Assembly: GCF_003666685.1 (NCBI RefSeq)
Contig: NZ_RCIZ01000001.1
Span: 682,001-746,000, forward strand
Source: Mesorhizobium sp. YM1C-6-2
GTDB lineage: Bacteria; Pseudomonadota; Alphaproteobacteria; Rhizobiales; Rhizobiaceae
Direction: 5' to 3'
DNA: 64,000 nucleotides
Made by a program: the position numbers and the translations under genes. Below the pieces are notes generated by a model. The model was not told where the DNA came from and did not search any database. It saw nothing but the letters and a program-made list of their open reading frames with translations. This document shows positions 27,500 to 35,483 of the stretch, in pieces (position 1 is the first letter of the stretch; each line of letters opens with the position of its first letter).

Positions 27500-28033
27500 G
27501 TTCGCGTCCAGTTGATTGCACGTTTCCCGAAAATTGCCGGGTATTGCCCGCAATCCGCGTGAAAAGATTTGCCTTGTCATTCGCAACTGGCGGCTTTTTC
27601 GTTTCGGCGACGCCAAGGCTCAACACGTTGGAACCGCTAGGTTCTGCCGTTGAGCAACGGCAATAAGCGTGCGCTTTCCGCAAAAACTTTTTGCAACTGC
27701 ACTCACGTCCCCAAAACCTCCCGCATAATCATCCCAGCAGCTTGCTTGTGGGAACGGGTGTGCACGACCGGCATCCAGGCAAGTGTGGCGCTGGATCGCG
27801 TCCCGTGTTGGTCACGCGGGCGGCTCCGGTCCCGATGCTGGCCTGCGCGCCCGCTCCTCCAGACTATCGGAAGGGGATGGGCCGGGCACGGCAACGGGAG
27901 AAAACGCCGGCGGCGCATGGCTGCGCGTCAAATAACAAAAAATAGAAGACGTCGCTGCCATGCGCCGCCTCCCACACTTTCAGCAATGGCCAGATCGGAA
28001 ACGAGGCGTGGCGATGATGAAATGCGCGGATAC
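27500..28033. other. 534-bp intergenic region with no convincing gene
   Basis: Lies between the Tim44-like gene's terminator and the end of the minus-strand phn operon. Open frames here lack signals or recognisable content, and I see no tRNA-like fold, IS end or repeat. Sequence is less GC-rich around 27560-27720. It may hold the 3' end of the phn transcript or a small RNA, but nothing specific can be supported. Confidence 0.5.
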
Positions 28034-28651
28034 CTACCCGCCATACTTCTCCAGAAACGCTTCGGCCGGCAGGAAGCGGAAATCGTCCAGCGTCGCGCGC
28101 AGCCGCTGATGGTCCCAGTCCCACCAGGCGAGCGCCTGGTATCGCTCGGCGGTCTTGCGGTCGAAGCGCTCGCGGATCGGCTTGGCCGGCACGCCCGCGA
28201 CGATCGTGTAGGGCGCGACATCCTTCGTCACCACGGCGCCCGCGCCCACCGCGGCGCCGTCGCCGACCGTGATGCCCGGCAGCACCGTCGAACCATGGCC
28301 GAGCCATGTGTCGTGTCCGATCTTCACTCGTTTCGCCCGCCGCGCCGCGAAGAAATCCGCCTCGTGTTCGGCGTCGTCGAAATAGTCCGAGGCGCGGTAG
28401 GTGAAGTGATGCAGCGTCGGCCTTTCGACCGGATGGTTGGTCGCGTTGAGGCGCACCGAGGCCGCGATGTTGGAGAACTTGCCGATGTCGGCGCACCAGA
28501 TCGCGCAGTCCTGCATCATGTAGGAATAGTCACCGACGACCGACTCCGCGACACGGCAGCGCTCGGAGATCTCCGTCCAGCGGCCAAGCGTCGAGTTCTC
28601 GATCTCCGCCGTCTCGTGGACATAAGGCGTTTCCGACAGTTTTCGGCTCAT
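28034..28651 (-). CDS. phosphonate-cluster hexapeptide-repeat acetyltransferase
   Basis: A 205-residue left-handed beta-helix acyltransferase of the type found in phn operons (TIGR03308-like). MSRKLSETPYVHETAEIENSTLGRWTEISERCRVAESVVGDYSYMMQDCAIWCADIGKFSNIAASVRLNATNHP contains the catalytic-type histidine (NATNHP); the C-terminal half holds the hexapeptide turns. In C-P lyase clusters an acetyltransferase is thought to modify aminoalkylphosphonates; E. coli PhnO has the same role but an unrelated GNAT fold. Its start overlaps the phnL stop (ATGA), so it closes the operon phnGHIJKL. It is distinct from the Vat-like enzyme at 20.8 kb. Confidence 0.88.
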   Translation of the reverse strand: MSRKLSETPYVHETAEIENSTLGRWTEISERCRVAESVVGDYSYMMQDCAIWCADIGKFSNIAASVRLNATNHPVERPTLHHFTYRASDYFDDAEHEADFFAARRAKRVKIGHDTWLGHGSTVLPGITVGDGAAVGAGAVVTKDVAPYTIVAGVPAKPIRERFDRKTAERYQALAWWDWDHQRLRATLDDFRFLPAEAFLEKYGG

Positions 28652-29355
28652 GCTGCGATCTTCCCGGGCGCGAACTGCGTCACGTCGATGATGCGGTCGG
28701 CGACCGCCTCGCGCACGTCGGCGTCGTGGAAGATGCCGAGCAGCGCCGCGCCGTCGCGTTTCTTGGCCGCGATCATCTCGATCACCACCTCGCGGTTTTT
28801 CGCGTCGAGCGAGGCGGTCGGCTCGTCGAGCAGGAGAACCGGATGAGGCGTGATGAAGCCGCGCGCGATGTTGACCCGCTGCTGTTCGCCACCCGAAAAG
28901 GTCGCCGGCGGCAGGCTCCACAGCCGTTCGGGCAGGTTGAGCCGGGCAAGCAGCTCCTGGGCGCGGGCTCTCGCGGCCTCGCGCCCTTCGCCGAGCGATA
29001 CCAGCGGCTCGGCAACCACGTCGAGCGCAGAGACCCGCGGCACCGTGCGCAGGAATTGGCTGACATAGCCGATCGTGTCGCGCCTGACCGAAAGCACGGT
29101 GCGCGGGCTGGCTTTGGCGAGGTCGATCAACTGGCCGCGATGATCGACGACGATCTGGCCGGCATCGACGGAATAGTTGCCGTAGAGCATTTTCAGGATC
29201 GAGCTTTTGCCGGCGCCCGAGGGACCGCCGAGCACCGCGCATTCGCCGGCCTTCATGGCGAAGGACACGCCGTCCACGACCGGCAGGCGGATGCCGTCGC
29301 GCAGATGCATGGTGAAGCTTTTCGAGACTTCCGAAACGACGACCGGGGTAGCCAT
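28648..29355 (-). CDS. phnL: phosphonate C-P lyase system protein PhnL
   Basis: A 235-residue ABC-type ATPase of the C-P lyase system. Walker A LGGPSGAGKSSILKMLYGNY, signature FSGGEQQRVNIARGF, Walker B PVLLLDEPTASLDAKNREVV and H-loop GIFHDADVREAVADRI all match PhnL. PhnL is needed in vivo with PhnGHIJK for phosphonate breakdown and is not a transporter ATPase. It starts 3 bp after phnK. Confidence 0.94.
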   Translation of the reverse strand: MATPVVVSEVSKSFTMHLRDGIRLPVVDGVSFAMKAGECAVLGGPSGAGKSSILKMLYGNYSVDAGQIVVDHRGQLIDLAKASPRTVLSVRRDTIGYVSQFLRTVPRVSALDVVAEPLVSLGEGREAARARAQELLARLNLPERLWSLPPATFSGGEQQRVNIARGFITPHPVLLLDEPTASLDAKNREVVIEMIAAKKRDGAALLGIFHDADVREAVADRIIDVTQFAPGKIAA

Positions 29356-29358
29356 GGG

Positions 29359-30135
29359 TCACACCTGCAGAATCGAGGAAACGAGGAGCTGCGTGTAGGG
29401 CGCGCGCGGATCGTCCAGCACGCGGTCGGTGAGGCCGGTCTCGACGACATGGCCGTCCTTCATCACCATCATGCGGTGCGACAGCAGCCTGGCGACCGCG
29501 AGGTCGTGGGTGACGACGACGGCGGCCAGGCCGAGATCGTTGACCAGCCCGCGCAGGAGGTCGAGCAGGCGCGCCTGCACCGACACGTCGAGCCCGCCGG
29601 TCGGCTCATCCATGAACACCAGCCGCGGTCCGGTGACGAGGTTGCGCGCGATCTGCAGGCGCTGGCGCATGCCGCCGGAGAAGGCGCGCGGCTCGTCGTC
29701 GACCCTGTCCTCGCCGATCTCGACGCGGCCGAGCCAGTCGACCGCCGTCTCGCGAATCCTGCCGTAGTGGCGGTCGCCGACCGCCATCAGCCGCTCGCCG
29801 ACATTGGCGCCCGCCGACACCGTCATGCGCAGCCCGTCGGCCGGGTTCTGGTGCACGAAACCCCAGTCGGTGCGCATCAGGAAGCGGCGCTCGGCCTCGC
29901 TCATGCGGTAGAGGTCGCGGAAGGCGCCGTCGCGCATGCGGTAGGAGACGGAGCCCGAGGTCGGCGTCAGCCGTGTCGAGATGCAGTTGAGCAGCGTCGT
30001 CTTGCCGGAGCCGGATTCGCCGACCACCGCCAGAACCTCGCCCGGCCAGAGCTCGAACGAGACGTCCTCGCAGCCGACCCGCGATCCGTAGAATTTCGAC
30101 AGCGCCGAAACGCGCAGGAGCGGTTCGTCGGTCAT
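29359..30135 (-). CDS. phnK: phosphonate C-P lyase system protein PhnK
   Basis: A 258-residue ATPase that docks on the PhnGHIJ core. Walker A AVVGESGSGKTTLLNCIS, the PhnK-specific stretch ERRFLMRTDWGFVHQNPADGLRMTVSAGANVGERLM, signature FSGGMRQRLQIARNL and Walker B LVFMDEPTGGLDVSVQARLLDLLRGL are clear. ATG 30135 overlaps the phnJ stop (ATGA); the longer frame to 30213 would run into phnJ. Confidence 0.95.
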   Translation of the reverse strand: MTDEPLLRVSALSKFYGSRVGCEDVSFELWPGEVLAVVGESGSGKTTLLNCISTRLTPTSGSVSYRMRDGAFRDLYRMSEAERRFLMRTDWGFVHQNPADGLRMTVSAGANVGERLMAVGDRHYGRIRETAVDWLGRVEIGEDRVDDEPRAFSGGMRQRLQIARNLVTGPRLVFMDEPTGGLDVSVQARLLDLLRGLVNDLGLAAVVVTHDLAVARLLSHRMMVMKDGHVVETGLTDRVLDDPRAPYTQLLVSSILQV

Positions 30136-31019
30136 TCTGCTGCCTCCTTCACGCCCAACTCGCCGACATGCCCCTCGGCCCGCCTGGTCTCGCAATGATC
30201 GGTGTCCGAGCACACGAACATCCGCCCGCCGCGGTCGTCGAGGACGACCTCATCGAGATAGACCTGCTCGGCGCCGCAGAGCGCGCAGGGCTTGTCGAAT
30301 TTCTGCACCTCGAAAGGATGGTCCTCGAAATCGAGGCTGACCACATCGGTGAAGGGCGGGATCGCATAGATGCGCTTCTCGCGGCCCGCCCCGAAAAGCT
30401 GCAGCGCCGGCGACATGTGCATCTTCGGATTGTCGAATTTCGGCGTCGGCGAGGGATCCATCACATAGCGGCCCTCGACCTTCACCGGATAGGCGTATGT
30501 GGTCGCGATATGCCCGTGCCGGGCGATGTCCTCGTAGAGCTTGACGTGCATCAGCCCGTATTCCTCGAGCGCGTGCATCTTGCGCGTCTCGGTCTCGCGC
30601 GGCGCAAGGAAGCGCAGAGGCTCGGGGATCGGCACCTGGTAGACCAGTGTCTGCCCCTCGGTCAGCGGCAACTCGGGAATCCGGTGGCGCGTCTGGATGA
30701 TGGTCGCCTTCGCCGTCTCCGTCGTCGTCTCGACGTCCGCCACCTTGCGGAAGAAGTTGCGGATCGACACAGCATTGGTGGTGTCGTCGGCGCCCTGGTC
30801 TATGACCTTCAGCACGTCGTCCGGTCCGATGATCGAGGCCGTCACCTGCACGCCGCCGGTGCCCCAGCCATAGGGCATCGGCATTTCTCTGGACGCGAAC
30901 GGCACCTGGTAGCCGGGGATCGCGATGCCCTTGAGGATCGCGCGGCGGATCATGCGCTTCGTCTGCTCGTCGAGATAGGCGAAGTTGTAGGTGGCGATGT
31001 TCTGGTCCTGCGTGCTCAT
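30132..31019 (-). CDS. phnJ: alpha-D-ribose 1-methylphosphonate 5-phosphate C-P lyase PhnJ
   Basis: A 295-residue radical-SAM-type enzyme that breaks the carbon-phosphorus bond. The iron-sulfur motif C245-x2-C248-x21-C270-x5-C276 is exact; C276 corresponds to E. coli Cys272 (the thiyl cysteine), and G36 in KGIAIPGYQVPF aligns with the Gly32 radical site. REMPMPYGWGTGGVQVT follows as in all PhnJ. All catalytic residues are present, so the pathway should be functional at this step. ATGA overlaps with both phnI and phnK. Confidence 0.97.
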   Translation of the reverse strand: MSTQDQNIATYNFAYLDEQTKRMIRRAILKGIAIPGYQVPFASREMPMPYGWGTGGVQVTASIIGPDDVLKVIDQGADDTTNAVSIRNFFRKVADVETTTETAKATIIQTRHRIPELPLTEGQTLVYQVPIPEPLRFLAPRETETRKMHALEEYGLMHVKLYEDIARHGHIATTYAYPVKVEGRYVMDPSPTPKFDNPKMHMSPALQLFGAGREKRIYAIPPFTDVVSLDFEDHPFEVQKFDKPCALCGAEQVYLDEVVLDDRGGRMFVCSDTDHCETRRAEGHVGELGVKEAAE

Positions 31020-32122
31020 TCCGCGGCCTCCCTGTGCGTCTCGTCAGCCGATTTCGCCTCGTGCTCGGCGCGCATGCGGCGGACGAGGTCGAGTTCGGCC
31101 TGGAAGTCGACGTAATGCGGCAGCTTCAGATGCTCGACGAAACCGGTCGCCTGCACGTTGTCCGAATGCGAGATGACGAATTCCTCGTCCTGCGCGGCCG
31201 CGGTGATGTCCTCGCCGAGCTCGCTCGCCCTCAGCGCCCGGTCGCAGAGCGACATCGCCATCGCCTTGCGCTCGCTCTGGCCGAACACCAGCCCGTAGCC
31301 GCGCGTGAACTGCGGCGGCGCCTTGGCCGAACCCTTGAACTGGTTGACCATCTGGCATTCGGTGACGCGGATGCGCCCGAGCGTGACTGGGAAGTCCAAC
31401 TCCGGCACGTCGAGTTCCAGCTCCACCTCGCCGATGCGGACCTCGCCCACGAAGGGATGGCTGCGGGCGTAGCCGCGTTGTGTCGAATATGCGAGCGCCA
31501 GCAGAAAACCCTCGTCGCCGCGCGACAGCGCCTGCAGCCGCGTATCGCGGTCCATCGGGAATTCCATCGGTTCGCGCGTGATGTCGCCGGTGACATGACC
31601 GGCCGGCAGCGGCCCGTCCGCTTCGATCAGCCCTTCATGGCCGAGGATGTCGGAAACGCGCGGCATGGGTTCGGCGTCCGCGTCTTCGCGGCGATCAGGC
31701 TGCGCGACCTCGGCGCCCGTGGCGAGCTCCGGGTCGAGCAGGCGGTGCGTGTAGTCGAAGGTCGGGCCGAGCACCTGGCCGCCCGGAAGGTCCTTGTAGG
31801 TCGCCGAGACGCGGCGTTCCGCCAGCATGGCTGCGGTGTCGATGGGGCGCGTGTAGCCGAAGCGAGGCAGGGTGGTGCGATAGGCGCGCACGAGGAAGAT
31901 GGCCTCGATGAGATCGCCGCGCGCCTGGACGATCGCCAGCGCGGCAAGCTCCCTGTCGTAGAGCGAGCCTTCGCTCATCACCCGGTCGACGCCGAGGCCG
32001 AGCTGCTCGACGATCTGGTCGAGCCGGAGCGCCGGCACGCTGCGGTCGCCGCGCCTGCGGTCGGCGAGCAGGCGGTGGGCATTGCGGATGGCGGCTTCAC
32101 CGCCCTTGACGGCAACATACAT
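31016..32122 (-). CDS. phnI: C-P lyase core subunit PhnI
   Basis: A 368-residue protein beginning MYVAVKGGEAAIRNAHRLLADRRRG, with the conserved RGDLIEAIFLVRAYRTTLPRFGYT and LGPTFDYTHRLLDPEL segments of PhnI. PhnI is the nucleosidase subunit that, with PhnG, PhnH and PhnL, couples phosphonate to ribose triphosphate. Length matches the E. coli protein (354 aa). It starts 3 bp after phnH and overlaps phnJ by ATGA. Confidence 0.95.
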   Translation of the reverse strand: MYVAVKGGEAAIRNAHRLLADRRRGDRSVPALRLDQIVEQLGLGVDRVMSEGSLYDRELAALAIVQARGDLIEAIFLVRAYRTTLPRFGYTRPIDTAAMLAERRVSATYKDLPGGQVLGPTFDYTHRLLDPELATGAEVAQPDRREDADAEPMPRVSDILGHEGLIEADGPLPAGHVTGDITREPMEFPMDRDTRLQALSRGDEGFLLALAYSTQRGYARSHPFVGEVRIGEVELELDVPELDFPVTLGRIRVTECQMVNQFKGSAKAPPQFTRGYGLVFGQSERKAMAMSLCDRALRASELGEDITAAAQDEEFVISHSDNVQATGFVEHLKLPHYVDFQAELDLVRRMRAEHEAKSADETHREAAE

Positions 32123-32125
32123 GGG

Positions 32126-32758
32126 TCAGCCCTCCATGGCGCGAATGCGCGTGGTGCGCGGCAGGCAGGCGATGCCTTCTGGCGCGGCAAAGATAAGATC
32201 GACGCCGCGCGGAAAACGCGCCCGGTTCTGCTTCCATTGCTCGACGAAATGGCGCGGCAGCGGCGTCGGCGCGAAGGCCGCGCGTCCGTCGATGCCCGGT
32301 CCTTCGAGGACCAGCTGCGCGCCGGACGAAAGGCTCGTCACCTGCAGGATCAGCGTGGTCGAACGATCGGGGTATTCCTGTGTGCCCTGCGCGAAATTCT
32401 CGAACGCGATCAGGCCGGCCGGATCGGCGACGAGGGCGAAGTGCGCGTCGGCCGGCGTGTCGGCCGACGGCGCTCCGGTGTGGAAGCCGAGCCAGCTTGC
32501 CACCGCAGCCGACTGCCTCAGCGCCGGATCGAGCCAGAGCGGCGTGTCGTTGTCGCAAAGCGCCAGTGTGATTGCGGCAGCCACAGGCGAGAGTGGCCGC
32601 GGCGGTTGCGTTTCTGCCTTCGTCGGCTGGATCGTGCCGGGCCGCGCCATGGCGTCCATGACGGCCCGGAAGATCGCCTGCGCGTCGAAGACGGGCTTGG
32701 CGAAGCCGCCGGTGATGTGGTCGGCTGTCTGGACGGCGCTGCTATCGGTCCTCGGCAT
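32126..32758 (-). CDS. phnH: C-P lyase subunit PhnH
   Basis: A 210-residue PhnH homologue: FDAQAIFRAVMDAMARPGTI near the N-terminus, ALCDNDTPLWLDP, and the closing PRGVDLIFAAPEGIACLPRTTRI. PhnH is a pyridoxal-fold-like structural subunit of the C-P lyase core. ATG 32758 shares one base with the phnG stop (TGATG); the frame opens further upstream to 32902, inside phnG. Confidence 0.94.
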   Translation of the reverse strand: MPRTDSSAVQTADHITGGFAKPVFDAQAIFRAVMDAMARPGTIQPTKAETQPPRPLSPVAAAITLALCDNDTPLWLDPALRQSAAVASWLGFHTGAPSADTPADAHFALVADPAGLIAFENFAQGTQEYPDRSTTLILQVTSLSSGAQLVLEGPGIDGRAAFAPTPLPRHFVEQWKQNRARFPRGVDLIFAAPEGIACLPRTTRIRAMEG

Positions 32759-33222
32759 CAGTCTTCTCCCCGAACCATGGTGAAGAAATCGACCTTCGTG
32801 GCCGCGGCCTCGGCGCGCCGCCTGGCGTCCGCCTCGGCCTGCAGCCTTTGCAGCGGCGCCACGATCTTGTCCTCGACCGTCGCGCGGGTTTCTTCCGCGC
32901 ACCAGGTCGCGTCGAGGATTGCGGCGAGCCGCACCTTCTCCTTGTCGCGCCCGAGCGCATACGCATGTCCGACCTGTCCGGAAGGAAGCTGGACCGTGGC
33001 GCGGGTCACCGTCGCCTCGCCGGTGTTGAAGGAGGCGCCGCCGCCGCCGATCCGGCCACGCACCGTCACCAGCCCGGTTTCCGGACCGCGCAGCGGCTTT
33101 GCCTCGGTGGACAGGCCGGCGGCCTGGATGAGTTCGCGCAACTGGTCGCGCGACGCTTGCGCAAAGGCCGCCATGGCGGCCTTCCTCGCGGCATTCGGCT
33201 CGCGTTCCTGTCCTCGTCGCAT
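32758..33222 (-). CDS. phnG: C-P lyase subunit PhnG
   Basis: A 154-residue protein with RKAAMAAFAQASRDQLRELIQAAG near the N-terminus, RGPETGLVTVRGRIGGGGASFNTGEATVTRATVQLPSGQVGHAYALGRDKEKVRLAAILDA in the middle. These are PhnG hallmarks. First gene of the catabolic operon; GGAG sits 5 nt before the ATG, and the PhnF-type operator lies immediately upstream. Confidence 0.94.
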   Translation of the reverse strand: MRRGQEREPNAARKAAMAAFAQASRDQLRELIQAAGLSTEAKPLRGPETGLVTVRGRIGGGGASFNTGEATVTRATVQLPSGQVGHAYALGRDKEKVRLAAILDATWCAEETRATVEDKIVAPLQRLQAEADARRRAEAAATKVDFFTMVRGED

Positions 33223-33240
33223 GGGTACTCCATCGGTAGA

Positions 33241-33270
33241 TTTGTCTATTGATATAGACGACTATACAAA
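33241..33270. promoter_or_regulatory. nested palindromic operator between phnG and phnF
   Basis: Outer arms TTTGTCTA (33241-33248) and TATACAAA (33263-33270) match at 7 of 8 positions. Nested inside, GTCTAT (33244-33249) and ATAGAC (33254-33259) are perfect with a TGAT centre. The site lies 19 bp from the phnG start codon and 58 bp from phnF, so PhnF binding would block phnG transcription and autoregulate phnF. Confidence 0.65.
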
Positions 33271-33327
33271 TTATACTCTTTGGCTACCGCGTGTCGATGA
33301 CGGCAGCATGACAGGGCGCTGGAAAAG

Positions 33328-34059
33328 ATGGCGAAAGCGGCGAGCAAGGTGGAACGGCGGAGCGGGATCGCGCTTTGGCGGCAGATCGCCGACCGGATCC
33401 GCCTGGCGATAAGCTCGGGCGAGTTTTCGGAGAGGCTGCCGCCGGAGATGGAGCTTGCCGAGCGGTTCGGCGTCAACAGGCACACCGTGCGCGGCGCGAT
33501 CGCCGCCCTTACCCAGGAAGGCGTGCTGCGCGCCGAGCAGGGACGGGGCACCTTCGTGAAGCGGAGACGCAGCCTCTCCTATCCTGTCGGAGCGAGGACC
33601 CGGTTTTCGGAGGGGCCGAAGGGACAAGCGCGCGAACGCCGCGGCATCCTGCTCGATCATGCCGTCGAGCCCGCCGACCCGCGCACGGCCGCGGCACTCG
33701 AGATCGAGCCCGGCGCCAAGGTCGTCCGGCTGGAGACGCTTTCCGAGGCGGACGGACGCGCCGTGTCGCGTGCGACGAGCTTTTTCGACGCGACGAGGTT
33801 CGCGTCGATAGATGACATCTATGCCGAAAGCGGTTCGATCACCGTCGCTTTGAAAAGCTTTGGCATTTCGGACTACTTCCGGCACTCGACTCAGATTTCG
33901 GCCCGCCACGCCGGCGATACGGACCTCGCCGACCTCAAGCTTTCACCTGGCGCGATCGTGCTGGTGACGGTCTACGTCAATGTCGATCCGGACGGACGCC
34001 CGGTGCAATTTGCCGAGACGCGCTTCGCCGCCGACCTCGTCGAACTGTCCGTCAGCTGA
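33328..34059 (+). CDS. phnF: phosphonate operon regulator PhnF (GntR/HutC family)
   Basis: A 243-residue HutC-type regulator: winged helix at about 14-77 (IALWRQIADRIRLAISSGEF, PPEMELAERFGVNRHTVRGAIAALTQEGVLRAEQGRGTFV) and UTRA domain from about 95 (GILLDHAVEPADPRTAAALEIEPGAKVVRLETL). The sequence RRSLSYPVGARTRFSEG is typical of PhnF. Divergent from phnG with the nested operator in between, it most likely represses phnGHIJKL and itself. It converges on doeD, 18 bp away. Confidence 0.93.
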   Translation: MAKAASKVERRSGIALWRQIADRIRLAISSGEFSERLPPEMELAERFGVNRHTVRGAIAALTQEGVLRAEQGRGTFVKRRRSLSYPVGARTRFSEGPKGQARERRGILLDHAVEPADPRTAAALEIEPGAKVVRLETLSEADGRAVSRATSFFDATRFASIDDIYAESGSITVALKSFGISDYFRHSTQISARHAGDTDLADLKLSPGAIVLVTVYVNVDPDGRPVQFAETRFAADLVELSVS

Positions 34060-34077
34060 TCGTCGGACGAGCCGACG

Positions 34078-35457
34078 TCACAGCGCCGCGAAAACCGTAT
34101 CTACCGCCTCTGCGGTCTTCGCGACGACGATGTCGGCTTCCTCGCGCGTGAGGCAGAGCGGCGGCGCGAAGCCGAGTATGTCGCCCTGCGGCATGGCGCG
34201 ACCGATGACGCCGCTTGCCGCCAGCGCCGTGGCCACCTGCGGACCGATCTTCAGCGCGGGGTCGAAGAAGACACGGTCGTCGCGGTCGGCGACGAACTCG
34301 ATAGCCGCCAGCATGCCGTCGCCGCGCACCTCGCCGACGTTCTTGTGGCCGCCGACAGCCTTATTCAACTCGTCGCGGAAATAGGCGCCCGTCTCGCCCG
34401 CGTTGCGCACGAGGTCGAGTTCATCGATGAGTTCGAGGTTGGCGACGCCGGCGGCGGCACAGATCGGATGCGCCGAATAGGTCCAGCCATGGCCGAGGCT
34501 GCCGAGCTTGTCCGAGCCGGCGACGAGAACCTGCCAGACCTTGTCGGAGACGATGACGCCCGACAGCGGCGCATAGGCCGACGTCAGCCCCTTGGCGATC
34601 GTGATGAGGTCCGGCTTGATGCCGTAATGGTCCGAGCCGAACATGGTGCCCAGCCGCCCGAAGCCGGTCACGACCTCGTCGGCGACCAGCAGCACGTCGT
34701 ATTTCGACAATACCGCCTGGATCTTCTGCCAGTAGCCGGCCGGCGGCGGCACGATGCCGCCGGTGCCGAGGATCGGCTCGCCGATGAAGGCGGCGACCGT
34801 GTCCGGCCCCTCGGCCAGGATCATTTCCTCCAGCTGGTCGGCGCAGAACTGGGAAAACTGCTCTTCGCTCATCGAGCGGTCCGCGCGACGGAAATAATAG
34901 GGAGCCTCGGTGTGGAGCACGGGCGCGCGCGGCAGGTCGAAGGCGTTGTGGAAGAGCTCGAGGCCGGTCAGCGAGCCCGTCATCACGCCCGAGCCGTGAT
35001 AGCCGCGCCAGCGCGAGATGATCTTCTTCTTCTCCGGCCGGCCGAGCACATTGTTGTAGTACCAGATGAGCTTGATGTTGGTCTCATTGGCATCCGAGCC
35101 CGACAGGCCGAAATAGACACGGCTCATGCCTTCCGGCGCACGGTCGATGATCATCTTGGACAGCGTGATCGACGCGTCGGTGCCGTGGCCGACATAGGCG
35201 TGGTAATAGGCAAGATTGGTCGCCTGCGCGGCGATGGCGTCGGCGATCTTCTGGCGGCCGTAACCGACATTCACGCAGTAGAGCCCTGCGAAGGCGTCGA
35301 TGCTCTTCTTGCCGTCAACGTCCCAGACGGTCACGCCTTCGCCCCCGGCCATGACGCGCGTCGGGGATTCGCCGCGTGCATGTGTTCCCATATGGGTCGA
35401 GGGATGGAAGAAGTGATCGCGGTCCCAGGCGGTGAGTTCGTTCGAGCGGTCGAGCAT
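34078..35457 (-). CDS. doeD: class III aminotransferase, probable L-2,4-diaminobutyrate transaminase (ectoine catabolism)
   Basis: A 459-residue fold-type I PLP enzyme. The PLP lysine is K289 in LITIAKGLTSAY; D260 in LLVADEVVTGFGR binds the pyridine nitrogen. In the ectoine pathway DoeD/Atf converts L-2,4-diaminobutyrate to aspartate semialdehyde. Sequence alone would allow other omega-amino-acid:pyruvate transaminases; the adjacency to doeC, the AsnC regulator, eutBC and doeAB makes this role likely. GAAAAGGAAGAT precedes ATG 35457; the frame opens to 35487. It follows doeC by 26 bp. Confidence 0.82.
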   Translation of the reverse strand: MLDRSNELTAWDRDHFFHPSTHMGTHARGESPTRVMAGGEGVTVWDVDGKKSIDAFAGLYCVNVGYGRQKIADAIAAQATNLAYYHAYVGHGTDASITLSKMIIDRAPEGMSRVYFGLSGSDANETNIKLIWYYNNVLGRPEKKKIISRWRGYHGSGVMTGSLTGLELFHNAFDLPRAPVLHTEAPYYFRRADRSMSEEQFSQFCADQLEEMILAEGPDTVAAFIGEPILGTGGIVPPPAGYWQKIQAVLSKYDVLLVADEVVTGFGRLGTMFGSDHYGIKPDLITIAKGLTSAYAPLSGVIVSDKVWQVLVAGSDKLGSLGHGWTYSAHPICAAAGVANLELIDELDLVRNAGETGAYFRDELNKAVGGHKNVGEVRGDGMLAAIEFVADRDDRVFFDPALKIGPQVATALAASGVIGRAMPQGDILGFAPPLCLTREEADIVVAKTAEAVDTVFAAL

Positions 35458-35483
35458 GGATCTTCCTTTTCTGTCGGGCTGCC

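Noticed and set aside
28034-28651. PhnO as name for the phn-linked acetyltransferase
   Set aside because: E. coli PhnO is a GNAT-fold protein, whereas this is a left-handed beta-helix enzyme, so I left the symbol blank.
27650-28846. 398-codon plus-strand open frame
   Set aside because: Arg/Ala-rich translation, antisense to the phn acetyltransferase and phnL, and no ribosome-binding site or domain.
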